64,000 nt of DNA, taken from the NCBI RefSeq assembly GCF_003663945.1, contig NZ_RCCH01000004.1, forward strand, positions 1 through 64,000, written 5' to 3'. This stretch comes from Lacinutrix venerupis (GTDB lineage: Bacteria; Bacteroidota; Bacteroidia; Flavobacteriales; Flavobacteriaceae). The notes under the pieces are model-generated. The model had not been told where the DNA came from. It saw nothing but the letters and a program-made list of their open reading frames with translations, and did no database searches. A program made the position numbers and the translations under genes. This document shows positions 34,727-44,452 of this stretch, in pieces (position 1 is the first letter of the stretch; every line of letters begins with the position of its first letter).

Positions 34727-35389
34727 ATGAACTTAAAAATTTTATTAATTTCTCTAATTAGTTTTTCTGCTTTTTCTCAAGTAGGAATAGGAACTACTAA
34801 CCCAACCGCAAGTTTGGATGTTAATGGAGATTTAAGAATTAGAACTATTACCCATGAAACTATAGAATCTATTATTAAAGATTCAATTTTAGTAATTTCG
34901 AATGACGGAATTATAAAAAGAGTTGAATCGCAACAGGTAATAAATAGTGTTATAAAAACTGCGGTTAAAGCAAAATTTTCCTCTGCTGCGCTAGTAAACC
35001 TTAGCTTAGTTTCTAACGAAGCATTAATTCCTTTTGATGATGAAGATTTTGATTTAAATGATGAATTTGATACTACAACCCATCAATTTACAGCAAAACA
35101 AGCTGGCATCTACAATATACATGCGCAAATAAAAGCAAATTCAGCTATTGCAATTGCTGCTAATTTTGGCATTTCTATTTATAAAAATAATGTTTTAGAA
35201 GCTACAAATAGTTTTGCTAATATTGGTGTTTTAGGAGTTAATGTTACGCCACCTATTAGAACTGCAAATACTTTATTAAGTTTAAATGTTGGTGATGTAA
35301 TTACTTTTAGAATTAATAGCGATTTAATAAGCCTTAGTTTACTTGGAGACTCTGCTAATTCTTATTTCACAATACATCAAGTACGATAA
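34727..35389 (+). CDS. Secreted C1q-like domain protein
   Basis: 220 residues with signal peptide MNLKILLISLISFSAFSQ and the head sequence VGIGTTNPTASLDVNGDLRI that is very common in secreted Flavobacterial proteins. Residues about 80-220 are beta-rich (AKFSSAALVNLSL, FTAKQAGIYNIHAQIKA, FGISIYKNN, LNVGDVITFRIN) in the pattern of a C1q/TNF-like jellyroll. Probably extracellular; ligand unknown. No T9SS domain is present. Confidence 0.75.
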   Translation: MNLKILLISLISFSAFSQVGIGTTNPTASLDVNGDLRIRTITHETIESIIKDSILVISNDGIIKRVESQQVINSVIKTAVKAKFSSAALVNLSLVSNEALIPFDDEDFDLNDEFDTTTHQFTAKQAGIYNIHAQIKANSAIAIAANFGISIYKNNVLEATNSFANIGVLGVNVTPPIRTANTLLSLNVGDVITFRINSDLISLSLLGDSANSYFTIHQVR

Positions 35390-35408
35390 CAACTATAATA
35401 TAAAAAAA

Positions 35409-35446
35409 AGAAAAACGCTTAGAATTAAAATTCTAAGCGTTTTTCT
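35409..35446. terminator. Bidirectional terminator
   Basis: Perfect stem GAAAAACGCTTAGAATT / AATTCTAAGCGTTTTTC between the C1q-like gene (plus) and the aconitase gene (minus). Confidence 0.9.
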
Positions 35447-35464
35447 TTTTATAAAAAATGCATG

Positions 35465-37732
35465 TTAAGCGTTTTGCTTTTTAATTAAGTTTAATGCAGA
35501 ACCTTCATTATACCAATCTATTTGTGCTTGGTTATATGTATGATTTAACATAATTGTATCTTTACTTCCATCTGCATGAACCACTTCTAAAGTTAATTGT
35601 TTATCTGGAGAGAAAGAGGCAATATCAACAAAGTTAAATGTATCGTCTTCTTGAATTAAATCGTAATCGTTTTCATTAGCGAATGTTAAACCTAACATCC
35701 CTTGCTTTTTAAGGTTTGTTTCATGAATACGTGCAAAAGATTTTACAATTACAGCTGCAACACCTAAATGTCTTGGCTCCATAGCTGCGTGCTCTCTTGA
35801 AGAACCTTCACCATAATTATGATCACCAACTACTACAGTTTTAATACCTGCAGCTTTATAAGCTCTCGCTGTATCTGGTACACCTGCATATTCTCCAGTT
35901 AATTGGTTTTTAACAAAGTTAGTTTTCTTTCCAAAAGCATTAACTGCACCAATTAAACAATTGTTAGAAATATTATCTAAATGCCCACGGAAACGTAACC
36001 AAGGTCCTGCCATAGAAATATGATCTGTTGTACATTTACCAAATGCTTTAATTAAAAGTTTAGCTCCATTTATTTCATTTCCTATTGGCTCGAAAGGTGT
36101 AAGTAATTGTAAACGTTCAGATGTTGGACTAACAACAACTTCTACTCCACTTCCATCTTCTACTGGAGCTAAATAACCATTATCTTTAACCTCAAAACCT
36201 TTTGGTGGTAACTCCCAACCTCTAGGCTCATCGAACATTACTTCTTGACCATCTTCGTTAATTAACTTATCTGTCATTGGATTAAAATCTAGACGACCAG
36301 CAATTGCAATAGCTGCTGTTAATTCTGGAGAGGCTACAAACGCGTGAGTATTTGGGTTTCCATCTGCTCGTTTTGCGAAGTTTCTATTAAAAGAATGCAC
36401 AATACTATTTTTTGGTGCATTTTTTGGATCGCTATATCTAGCCCACTGACCAATACATGGTCCACAAGCGTTAGTAAATATTTTAGCATCTAGTTTTTCA
36501 AATATGCCTAAAATACCGTCGCGATCTGCAGTATATCTTACTTTTTCAGAACCTGGATTAATACCTAATTCTGCTTTCATTTTTAAACCTTTATCTAATG
36601 CTTGCTGCGCAATTGAAGAAGCACGAGATAAATCTTCGTAAGATGAGTTTGTACAAGAACCTATTAATCCCCATTCTACTTGAATTGGCCAATCGTTAGC
36701 TTTAGCTTTTTCAGTCATATCGTTACCCACAGAGGTAGATAAATCTGGAGTGAAAGGTCCATTTAATAATGGATTTAACTCAGATAAGTTTATTTCTATA
36801 ACTTGATCGAAATATTGTTCTGGATTAGCATATACCTCTGCATCTGCAGTTAAATATTCTTTTACTTTATTTGCTGCATCTGCAACATCTTCTCTATCTG
36901 TAGCACGTAAGTAACGTTCCATAGACTCATCGTACCCGAAAGTTGAAGTTGTTGCTCCAATTTCTGCACCCATGTTACAAATTGTACCTTTACCTGTACA
37001 AGACATTGCTGTTGCTCCAGGCCCAAAATATTCTACAATAGCTCCAGTTCCACCTTTTACGGTAAGAATTTCGGCTACTTTTAAAATTACATCTTTAGGC
37101 GCCGTCCATCCAGAAAGTTCTCCTGTTAATTTTACACCAATAAGTTTAGGAAATTTAAGTTCCCAAGCCATACCAGCCATAACGTCTACTGCATCTGCTC
37201 CACCAACACCAATAGCTACCATTCCTAATCCACCAGCGTTTACTGTGTGAGAATCTGTACCTATCATCATTCCTCCTGGAAAAGCGTAATTTTCTAAAAC
37301 AACTTGGTGAATAATTCCTGCTCCTGGTTTCCAGAAACCTATACCGTATTTATTTGAAACAGATTCTAAGAAATTAAATACTTCGCTACTTACATCGTTA
37401 GCGTGTTTTAAATCTGTTGCTGCTCCTTCTTTTGCTTGAATTAAGTGATCGCAGTGTACTGTTGTTGGTACTGCCACTTTATCTTTACCAGCTTGCATAA
37501 ATTGCAATAATGCCATTTGTGCTGTAGCATCTTGACAAGCAATACGATCTGGAGCAAAATCCACATAATCTTTACCTCTGGTAAAAGCTTTAGTTGCTTT
37601 ACCATCCCAAAGGTGATTGTATAAAATTTTCTCTGAAAGTGTTAATGGCTTACCAACGACTTCACGAGCTGCATCAACACGTTCTGCCATTTGACTGTAA
37701 ACCTTCTTAATCATATCGATATCGAATGCCAT
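35465..37732 (-). CDS. Aconitate hydratase, AcnA/mitochondrial-type
   Basis: TCA-cycle isomerase (citrate to isocitrate) with a [4Fe-4S] cluster. 755 residues, the size of the mitochondrial-type enzyme. Cluster ligands are visible in [13 protein letters not shown] and [12 protein letters not shown]; other blocks are [31 protein letters not shown] and the C-terminal swivel domain with [19 protein letters not shown]. Lies 171 bases downstream of the second aconitase gene on the same strand, with a terminator between, so the two are probably separate transcripts. Confidence 0.95.
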   Translation of the reverse strand: MAFDIDMIKKVYSQMAERVDAAREVVGKPLTLSEKILYNHLWDGKATKAFTRGKDYVDFAPDRIACQDATAQMALLQFMQAGKDKVAVPTTVHCDHLIQAKEGAATDLKHANDVSSEVFNFLESVSNKYGIGFWKPGAGIIHQVVLENYAFPGGMMIGTDSHTVNAGGLGMVAIGVGGADAVDVMAGMAWELKFPKLIGVKLTGELSGWTAPKDVILKVAEILTVKGGTGAIVEYFGPGATAMSCTGKGTICNMGAEIGATTSTFGYDESMERYLRATDREDVADAANKVKEYLTADAEVYANPEQYFDQVIEINLSELNPLLNGPFTPDLSTSVGNDMTEKAKANDWPIQVEWGLIGSCTNSSYEDLSRASSIAQQALDKGLKMKAELGINPGSEKVRYTADRDGILGIFEKLDAKIFTNACGPCIGQWARYSDPKNAPKNSIVHSFNRNFAKRADGNPNTHAFVASPELTAAIAIAGRLDFNPMTDKLINEDGQEVMFDEPRGWELPPKGFEVKDNGYLAPVEDGSGVEVVVSPTSERLQLLTPFEPIGNEINGAKLLIKAFGKCTTDHISMAGPWLRFRGHLDNISNNCLIGAVNAFGKKTNFVKNQLTGEYAGVPDTARAYKAAGIKTVVVGDHNYGEGSSREHAAMEPRHLGVAAVIVKSFARIHETNLKKQGMLGLTFANENDYDLIQEDDTFNFVDIASFSPDKQLTLEVVHADGSKDTIMLNHTYNQAQIDWYNEGSALNLIKKQNA

Positions 37733-37852
37733 ATTATTTTTTTTTGTTTAAGTTTTATTGTTGTAATATACAAAATACAGATTGAGTTTAAAAATCTGAA
37801 TGATATTATAGATTGATTCTAAAATAGTTTTTTTATATGTTAAATTTAAAAC

Positions 37853-37886
37853 AAAAAAAAGCCTGAATTGCATAATTCAGGCTTTT
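37853..37886 (-). terminator. Terminator of acnB
   Basis: AAAAGCCTGAATT / AATTCAGGCTTTT with a GCAT loop, followed on the minus strand by a long T run. Starts 18 bases after the acnB stop. Confidence 0.85.
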
Positions 37887-37903
37887 AAATATATAAAAAT
37901 GTA

Positions 37904-40678
37904 TTATCTAACTAATTGTTTTGTTGAAGGTTTAAATTTTGTTAAAACAATACCTTCTACAGCAGCCTCATATTCTGCCATCGTTGGAGTTCTTCCTAAA
38001 ATAGTTGAAAGCACAACTACAGGAGTAGATGATAATAATGACTCTCCTTTTTTATCTCCAGTATCTTTTACAACTCTACCTTGAAATAAACGAGTTGATG
38101 TTGCCATTACAGTATCACCAGGTTCTGCTTTTTCTTGGTTACCCATACAAAGGTTACAACCAGGACGCTCTAAATACAGCATATTTTCGTACTTAGTACG
38201 TGCTAAACCTTTAGGTGCGCTATCGTCAAATTCGAATCCTGAATATCTTTGTAATACTTCCCAATCACCTTCTTCTTTTAATTCATCTACAATATTATAG
38301 GTTGGTGGTGCTACTACTAGAGGTGCTTTAAATTCCACTTTACCTTGTTGCGCTTCAACATTTTTCAACATTTGCGCTAATATTTTCATATCACCTTTGT
38401 GAACCATACAAGATCCCACGAAACCTAAATCTACTTTTTTGATTCCACCATAGTAAGACAATGGACGAATATTATCGTGCGTATAACGCTTAGAAACATC
38501 TTCATTATTTACATCTGGATCTGCAATCATTGGTTCAGCAATTTCATCTAAATCAATAATAACTTCTGCATAATATTTAGCGTCTGCATCTGGCCTTAAT
38601 GCAGGTTTTATACCTGTTTTAAGTTCTGTAATTCTTGTTTCTGCTTTATTAACAAGTCCTTGAAGCACTTGTTTTTCGTTATCCATACCTTTCTCAATCA
38701 TGATTTGGATACGTCCTTTTGCAATTTCTAAAGATTCAATTAATGTATCATCTTCTGAAATACAGATTGAAGCTTTTGCTTTCATTTCTGCTGTCCAATC
38801 TGTAAATGTAAAGGCTTCATCTGAAGTTAATGTTCCTATATGCACCTCAATAACGCGACCTTGAAAAACATTTTCTCCACCAAATTGCTTTAACATTTGT
38901 TGTTGTGTTGCATGCACTACATCACGAAAATCCATATAAGATTTCATTTCACCTTTAAAGGTTACCTTAACCGATTCTGGAATTGGCATAGATGCTTCTC
39001 CTGTTGCTAATGCTAAAGCAACTGTTCCAGAATCTGCTCCAAAGGCAACACCTTTAGACATACGTGTGTGTGAATCTCCACCAATAATAATATCCCAGTC
39101 TCCAACAGTAATATCATTAAGTACTTTATGAATAACATCTGTCATTGGAAAATAAACTCCCTTAGGATCACGACCAGTAATTAACCCAAAGTCGTTCATG
39201 AACTTCATTAATCTTGGAATGTTAGCTTTTGATTTATCATCCCATACTGATGCGGTATGACAACCAGATTGGTAAGCACCATCTACAATTGGAGAAATAA
39301 CTGTTGCAGCCATCATCTCTAATTCTTGCGATGTCATTAAACCTGTGGTATCTTGAGAACCTACAATATTTACTTCTGCACGAACATACGATCCTGCGTG
39401 TAATGTAGCTCCTGAAGTACCAACAGCATTTTTATTAAATATTTTTTCTACTGCTGTTAAACCTTGTCCTTCTATTGAAACCTCTTTTGATGGCGCGTAA
39501 ACTTGCGGTACATCTATACCTAATACTTTACATGCAAAGGTTTGAAGTTTTTTTCCAAAAACTACAGCATAAGATCCACCTGCTTTCATAAACTCCATTT
39601 TTTGAGGAGTAAATGCTGCAGAAATGTCTTTTAATTCAACATTACCGTGGTATAATTTTTTCTCTTTTGTATTTATTGTTAAAACAGTTCCTGTTTCCAC
39701 AGAGTACATTTGTTCTAATACAGGTTCTCCATCTTCATCTACAATAGTATTTCCGTTTTCATCTTTTTTAGACACCCAGTTTTTAAGGTCTAAACCTATA
39801 CCTCCTGTTACACCAACCGTTGTTAAGAAAATTGGAGCAATACCATTAGTTCCTGCAATTACTGGTGCTATATTAATAAAAGGTACATAAGGGCTAGAAG
39901 GAATACCTGTCCATAATGCTACGTTGTTAACACCAGACATTCTAGATGACCCAACTCCCATTGTTCCTTTTTCTGCAATTAGCATAACGCGCTTATCTGG
40001 GTGTTGCTCTTTTAATGCTAATAATTCGTTTTGCATGTCTTTGTTATGTTCAAACATACATTGACCATGCAATTCTCTATCTGAACGTGAATGCGCATCT
40101 CCACCTGGTGATAATAAATCTGTTGAGATATCTCCTACTCCAGCGATGTAGGTTACAACCTCTATTTTTTCTTCTACATCTGGTAATTTTGTAAAGAATT
40201 CTGCTTGTGCATAACTTTCAATAATATCTTTAGCTATAGCGCTACCGTTATTGTAAGCTTCTTCTAAACGATCTGTATCTGCCTCGTATAAGAATACTTG
40301 TGTTTTTAAAACCTTAGCAGCATCTTTAGCTATCTCTTCATTATCTCCTAAAGCTAAATCTAATAATACTTCAACTGAAGGCCCACCTTTCATGTGTGAT
40401 AATTGCTCTAATGCAAACTCTGGAGTGATTTCTTTAACTATTTCTTCACCTAAAATAATTTCTTTTAAAAATTTTGCTTTTACTGTAGCTGCACTTGTAG
40501 TACCAGGTAAAACATTATAGATAAAAAAGTTAAGAGATTCTTCTCTATGCTCGTTATCTAAATCTTTAATTTGCTCAATGATTTGGCTAAGTAATTTATC
40601 ACTATCGATTGGTTGCGGATGAAGACCTTGCTCCTTTCGAGTTTCAATTTGCTTAAGATAATCGTTATAAATATTCAT
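37904..40678 (-). CDS. acnB: Bifunctional aconitate hydratase 2 / 2-methylisocitrate dehydratase
   Basis: 924 residues in the AcnB domain order: N-terminal HEAT-like domain (1-160), swivel domain (160-380; MGVGSSRMSGVNNVALWTG), then the catalytic part (GCHTASVWDDKSKANIPR, GGDSHTRMSKGVAFGADSG, FVGSCMVHKGDM, RPGCNLCMGNQ carrying cluster cysteines). It may also act in the methylcitrate pathway, although no prp genes are near. A possible -7 box TATTTTTG (40809-40802, minus) gives a 120-base leader. Confidence 0.95.
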   Translation of the reverse strand: MNIYNDYLKQIETRKEQGLHPQPIDSDKLLSQIIEQIKDLDNEHREESLNFFIYNVLPGTTSAATVKAKFLKEIILGEEIVKEITPEFALEQLSHMKGGPSVEVLLDLALGDNEEIAKDAAKVLKTQVFLYEADTDRLEEAYNNGSAIAKDIIESYAQAEFFTKLPDVEEKIEVVTYIAGVGDISTDLLSPGGDAHSRSDRELHGQCMFEHNKDMQNELLALKEQHPDKRVMLIAEKGTMGVGSSRMSGVNNVALWTGIPSSPYVPFINIAPVIAGTNGIAPIFLTTVGVTGGIGLDLKNWVSKKDENGNTIVDEDGEPVLEQMYSVETGTVLTINTKEKKLYHGNVELKDISAAFTPQKMEFMKAGGSYAVVFGKKLQTFACKVLGIDVPQVYAPSKEVSIEGQGLTAVEKIFNKNAVGTSGATLHAGSYVRAEVNIVGSQDTTGLMTSQELEMMAATVISPIVDGAYQSGCHTASVWDDKSKANIPRLMKFMNDFGLITGRDPKGVYFPMTDVIHKVLNDITVGDWDIIIGGDSHTRMSKGVAFGADSGTVALALATGEASMPIPESVKVTFKGEMKSYMDFRDVVHATQQQMLKQFGGENVFQGRVIEVHIGTLTSDEAFTFTDWTAEMKAKASICISEDDTLIESLEIAKGRIQIMIEKGMDNEKQVLQGLVNKAETRITELKTGIKPALRPDADAKYYAEVIIDLDEIAEPMIADPDVNNEDVSKRYTHDNIRPLSYYGGIKKVDLGFVGSCMVHKGDMKILAQMLKNVEAQQGKVEFKAPLVVAPPTYNIVDELKEEGDWEVLQRYSGFEFDDSAPKGLARTKYENMLYLERPGCNLCMGNQEKAEPGDTVMATSTRLFQGRVVKDTGDKKGESLLSSTPVVVLSTILGRTPTMAEYEAAVEGIVLTKFKPSTKQLVR

Positions 40679-41212
40679 ATAATAGAATTAATTCTGTTTT
40701 ATACAGCTTAAAAAGCTGGGTTAGTTTGGTTTGTAATCTTTTAAACTTTAAATATTTTTTAAGGTTAAAAAACACTCTAAAGTCTATTAAAAATTGGTGC
40801 CCAAAAATACAAAATATTGAAGAATTAAAAAATTTGTAACACAATCTAAAAATGTTTGCGAATAATTTAAAACAAACACTACATCAGCATATTTTTTTAT
40901 TAAAATGATAATTTGAATGTTTAAAAAATATCAAATTGGTAAAAAAAAACTAATTGCTTTATTTACAGAAATACTATTAACAAAATAATATTTTATTATT
41001 AGCGAATAGCTATTAGCTATTTCTTTAAAAGACATTTGAAAAAACTATTAATTATAGTTATTCTAAATTCTGTTTTTGTTGCCTGTATGAAATTTTTTGG
41101 AATATATTACCAATGTAACTATGCTTAACCTTAAGATAAACATGAGTAGTATAGGTAACTTAATAATATGCAAATTGAAATTTAATACTAAAACAAGCCC
41201 TTTAGTTTAGAT
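40679..41212. other. 534-base intergenic region
   Basis: Contains the acnB upstream region, a long AT-rich stretch and one curious very short open frame at 41036-41128 (listed separately). No RNA gene, repeat or clear terminator is seen. The MoxR gene ends at 41213. Confidence 0.6.
41036..41128 (+). CDS. Possible mini-lipoprotein or lipoprotein gene remnant
   Basis: A TTG-started frame of 30 codons reads LKKLLIIVILNSVFVAC and then 13 residues to a stop. The first part is a convincing lipoprotein signal with lipobox VFVAC. There is no ATG start and no clear promoter, so it may be a tiny lipoprotein of the entericidin sort, the remnant of a longer gene, or chance. Confidence 0.2.
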   Translation: MKKLLIIVILNSVFVACMKFFGIYYQCNYA

Positions 41213-42166
41213 TTAAAAAAGATTTCTTATAATTTGTTCTTCAGTTACGCCTTCAGCTTCTGCTTTATAATTTTTAATAATTCTGTGACGTAAAATACTA
41301 ATTGCTACAGCTTGAACATTTTCTATATCTGGCGAAAATTTACCATTAATTGCTGCGTGTGTTTTTGCTGCTAATATTAAGTTTTGTGAAGCTCTTGGTC
41401 CTGCTCCCCAATCAATATATTGCTTAACCAAGTCTGCAGCAGTATCTTTATTAGGTCGTGTTTTAGCAACCATTTTCACAGCATATTCTATAACATTATC
41501 TGCTACCGGAATTTTGCGAATAAGTTGTTGAAAATCTATAATTTCTTTTGCAGAAAATAAAGTGTTTACTTTTGATTTTACATCGCTAGTGGTTGCTTTT
41601 ACGACCTGTACTTCCTCACTAAAAGTTGGATAATCAAGATTTATAGCAAACATAAAACGGTCTAATTGTGCTTCTGGTAAAGGATATGTACCTTCTTGCT
41701 CAATTGGGTTTTGGGTAGCTAATACAAAATATGGTAAATCTAATTTATAATGATGTCCTGCAACGGTTACCGCTCTTTCCTGCATAGCTTCTAGTAAAGC
41801 TGCTTGAGTTTTTGGAGGTGTACGGTTTATTTCATCGGCCAAAATAATATTAGAAAAAATAGGTCCTTTTATAAACTTAAAATTTCGACTTTCGTCAAGA
41901 ATCTCACTTCCAAGAATATCACTAGGCATTAAATCTGGTGTAAATTGAATACGTTTAAAATCTAACCCTAATGTTTGAGCTATAGTATTAACCATTAACG
42001 TTTTTGCCAAACCAGGAACACCTATTAATAAGGCGTGACCTCCAGAAAAAATAGAAATTAATATTTGATTTACAACATCGTCTTGACCTACAATTACTTT
42101 CGCAATTTCTTGTCTTAATGATTTGTACTTAACTACTAATTGGTTGATAGCTGCTACGTCTGACAT
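41213..42166 (-). CDS. MoxR-family AAA+ ATPase
   Basis: 317 residues. Walker A is the MoxR form GVPGLAKT, Walker B is ILADEINRTPPKTQAALLEAMQE, sensor ATQNPIEQEGTYPLPEAQ and the C-terminal lid with WGAGPRASQNLI. MoxR ATPases act as chaperones with von Willebrand-domain partners; no such partner is in this window (the operon ends at this gene). It follows the SurA-like gene by 16 bases, so it seems to belong to an envelope-quality-control operon. Confidence 0.92.
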   Translation of the reverse strand: MSDVAAINQLVVKYKSLRQEIAKVIVGQDDVVNQILISIFSGGHALLIGVPGLAKTLMVNTIAQTLGLDFKRIQFTPDLMPSDILGSEILDESRNFKFIKGPIFSNIILADEINRTPPKTQAALLEAMQERAVTVAGHHYKLDLPYFVLATQNPIEQEGTYPLPEAQLDRFMFAINLDYPTFSEEVQVVKATTSDVKSKVNTLFSAKEIIDFQQLIRKIPVADNVIEYAVKMVAKTRPNKDTAADLVKQYIDWGAGPRASQNLILAAKTHAAINGKFSPDIENVQAVAISILRHRIIKNYKAEAEGVTEEQIIRNLF

Positions 42167-42182
42167 TTTTAATTATTCTGTA

Positions 42183-43634
42183 TTATTTTTTAAGCCAATT
42201 ATTTGTGAAATCACAGTCTCTGTATTGTCCGCTTATTTTAATATAAGTGTCTTGGATTTTCTCTTCTTGCCATTTCGCTATAGCATTTAAACGTTTTTCG
42301 TTAAGTGCTAGTTCTTTAATTTTAAGATAATCTCTAGCATAATTTGCTTCATGCTCATCTATTCTATCTGTTACGGTAAGAATTTTAAATTGAACATTGC
42401 CTATTTCGTCTCTATCTACAAGAACTTCTGAAACTTCATTGTTTGGCAAATCTTGAATTTTAACATAGATTTCTGTATCCATTTTAGTTAATTCAAAATT
42501 ATAGTCTTGAGTTGCTGGATTAATTAATTGACCTCCTTGATATTTTGTTTCAACTTCATCACTAACTTCTCTTGCTGCGTCTGCAAATGTTATTGTGCCT
42601 TCTTCAATATTTTTTTTAGTTTCTTCTATTTTATCTTTAGCTTCTTGAATTGCAGTTTCTGCTACTTCTGGAATCATTAATATATGTCTTACATCATATT
42701 CTTGTCCTCTAATTTTTTCAAGTAATATAATATGATAACCATATTGTGTTTTAAAAGGTTCTGAAATTTCACCTTCTTGTAAAGAGAAAGCAACTTCTCT
42801 AAATTCTTTTACCATTCTAGGTCTAGCTCTATTCATTGGAGGTAATGCTCCTCCATTTTTTTTAGATCCTGGATCGTCTGAATTAAAGAGTGCTTTTGAT
42901 CTAAAGTTTGCACCATTTTCTTCTACGTCCTTTTTTATTGCTTTTAGCTTAGCTATTACATTATCTATTTCTAACTGTGTAGGTTTAGGCTCTATAACTA
43001 TTTGTGCTACTTTTAACTCTGTTCCAAATGTTGGACGTTCTTCTTTAGGAATTTTATTAAAAAACTGACGAACTTCTTCTGGAGTAACTTCTATTTCGTC
43101 TATAATTTTACGCTGCATTTCTGATCCTAACTTCTGCGCTTTGTTTATTTCAAACATTTCGTCTCTTAAACTTTGCTCGTCTGCTTTTTTATAAAAATCA
43201 AGAACCTTTTGCATATCTCCACCAACTTGTTGCTTGATTTGCTCTAATTGTTGTCCAACATAAGAACGAATTTCGGCATCATTAATTACAATACTATCTT
43301 GTATTGCATGGTGTGCGTATAATTTATCTTCTAAAAGCTTTCCAAATAATTGACATCTACTAATTGCAGATGGATCTCCTCCTTGTGCTTTTAATTGTAA
43401 AAAAGTTTTATCTATATCTGATTCTAAAATAATGTATTCTCCAACTACTGCAGAAACACCATCTACTTTAATATTTGTTGTTGGCTTTATAGTATCTACC
43501 TTTTTTTCTATTACAGGTGTTTCATCAATAATTTCTTGTGCTAAAATTCCATTAGCTACAAAAAGTGTTAAGCAAACTGCTATTATGTGTTTCAAATTAA
43601 TTGTAAATTTCAAATTGTTTATTTTTAATTGCAT
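42183..43634 (-). CDS. SurA-like periplasmic chaperone / peptidyl-prolyl isomerase
   Basis: 483 residues. Signal peptide ends at ANGILAQ. N-terminal SurA chaperone region (SAVVGEYIILESDIDK), then two parvulin domains (about 200-305, with GTELKVAQIVIEP and FKTQYGYHIILLEKI; about 312-410, with YDVRHILMIPE and the less complete second copy). Start is uncertain: ATG 43634 overlaps the previous gene by 38 bases and gives a 13-residue extension before the signal peptide, whereas TTG 43595, right after that gene's stop, would give LKHIIAVCLTLFVANG directly. It assists outer-membrane protein folding. Confidence 0.88.
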   Translation of the reverse strand: MQLKINNLKFTINLKHIIAVCLTLFVANGILAQEIIDETPVIEKKVDTIKPTTNIKVDGVSAVVGEYIILESDIDKTFLQLKAQGGDPSAISRCQLFGKLLEDKLYAHHAIQDSIVINDAEIRSYVGQQLEQIKQQVGGDMQKVLDFYKKADEQSLRDEMFEINKAQKLGSEMQRKIIDEIEVTPEEVRQFFNKIPKEERPTFGTELKVAQIVIEPKPTQLEIDNVIAKLKAIKKDVEENGANFRSKALFNSDDPGSKKNGGALPPMNRARPRMVKEFREVAFSLQEGEISEPFKTQYGYHIILLEKIRGQEYDVRHILMIPEVAETAIQEAKDKIEETKKNIEEGTITFADAAREVSDEVETKYQGGQLINPATQDYNFELTKMDTEIYVKIQDLPNNEVSEVLVDRDEIGNVQFKILTVTDRIDEHEANYARDYLKIKELALNEKRLNAIAKWQEEKIQDTYIKISGQYRDCDFTNNWLKK

Positions 43635-44451
43635 CTTTTGTAATATCCTTTTCTAATTGTCTCACTAGCTCTAATTTACGCTTGTTTATTACTATTTGTT
43701 TAATAGTTGGTTGCACGTATTCTAGTGGTGCTTCGGCGTTTCTAAGTAGAACATCATTAATTTGCATCAAATATAGCCCTAATGAATCTTTGCTTTGTAT
43801 AAAATTAGATTTTTTTAACAGTTCATTTTTATTATCTGTATTTACTGTTGGTATTTTAGTAATAACTTGATCTAGTCTTATCCATACAGAATCGTTTAAG
43901 GAATAGGATTTAAATTGTATAGCTATAGAGTCTAACTCACGTTTATCCTTATTATTAAAACGTTTAAATTTTTGTTTTACTTCATCAAAATCGAGTCTAT
44001 TTTCATCAATATTAATGTATCTAAATTTTATAAGGTCTTCATTTAGTTTAAAAGCTTGTTTATTTTCATTGTAATACTTGGTTGCTTCTTCTACAGAAAC
44101 AGTTGTATCAAGGTTTTTATAAACAAGAGCTTCTAAATAGGCCTTACTATATAAATCGTTTTGATATTGTTTTACTAACTGGTTAAATTCCTCTTGCGTA
44201 TTTTCATCTAAATTTAAAGTCGCTCCTTTTACTAATAGTTGTTCTGTTGCCCAGTTATTAATGTAATTATTAACTATTACAGTACTATCTTGTTTGGTAT
44301 AATTTTCTGGAAGTATTTTTTTTATATCGTCCTTATATAAGTATGTTTCATTAACTCTTGCTATTGCGTCTTGAGTTTCTGGCTGCTTAAAATATTCGCA
44401 AGAAACACTAATAACACTAATAAATAGACAAAAAATAATTTTTTTAAACAT
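43597..44451 (-). CDS. SurA/PpiC-related lipoprotein without parvulin core
   Basis: 284 residues; lipobox VSVSC places it at the membrane. The N-terminal part (AIARVNETYLYKDDIKKILP) and helical body resemble the chaperone part of SurA/PpiD, and KYYNENKQAFKLNEDLIKFRYI marks where a parvulin domain would begin. The parvulin signature GYH/FGYHI is missing, so it is probably a chaperone without isomerase activity. Middle gene of three related ones; starts one base after the larger isomerase gene. Confidence 0.75.
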   Translation of the reverse strand: MFKKIIFCLFISVISVSCEYFKQPETQDAIARVNETYLYKDDIKKILPENYTKQDSTVIVNNYINNWATEQLLVKGATLNLDENTQEEFNQLVKQYQNDLYSKAYLEALVYKNLDTTVSVEEATKYYNENKQAFKLNEDLIKFRYINIDENRLDFDEVKQKFKRFNNKDKRELDSIAIQFKSYSLNDSVWIRLDQVITKIPTVNTDNKNELLKKSNFIQSKDSLGLYLMQINDVLLRNAEAPLEYVQPTIKQIVINKRKLELVRQLEKDITKDAIKNKQFEIYN

Positions 44452-44452
44452 A

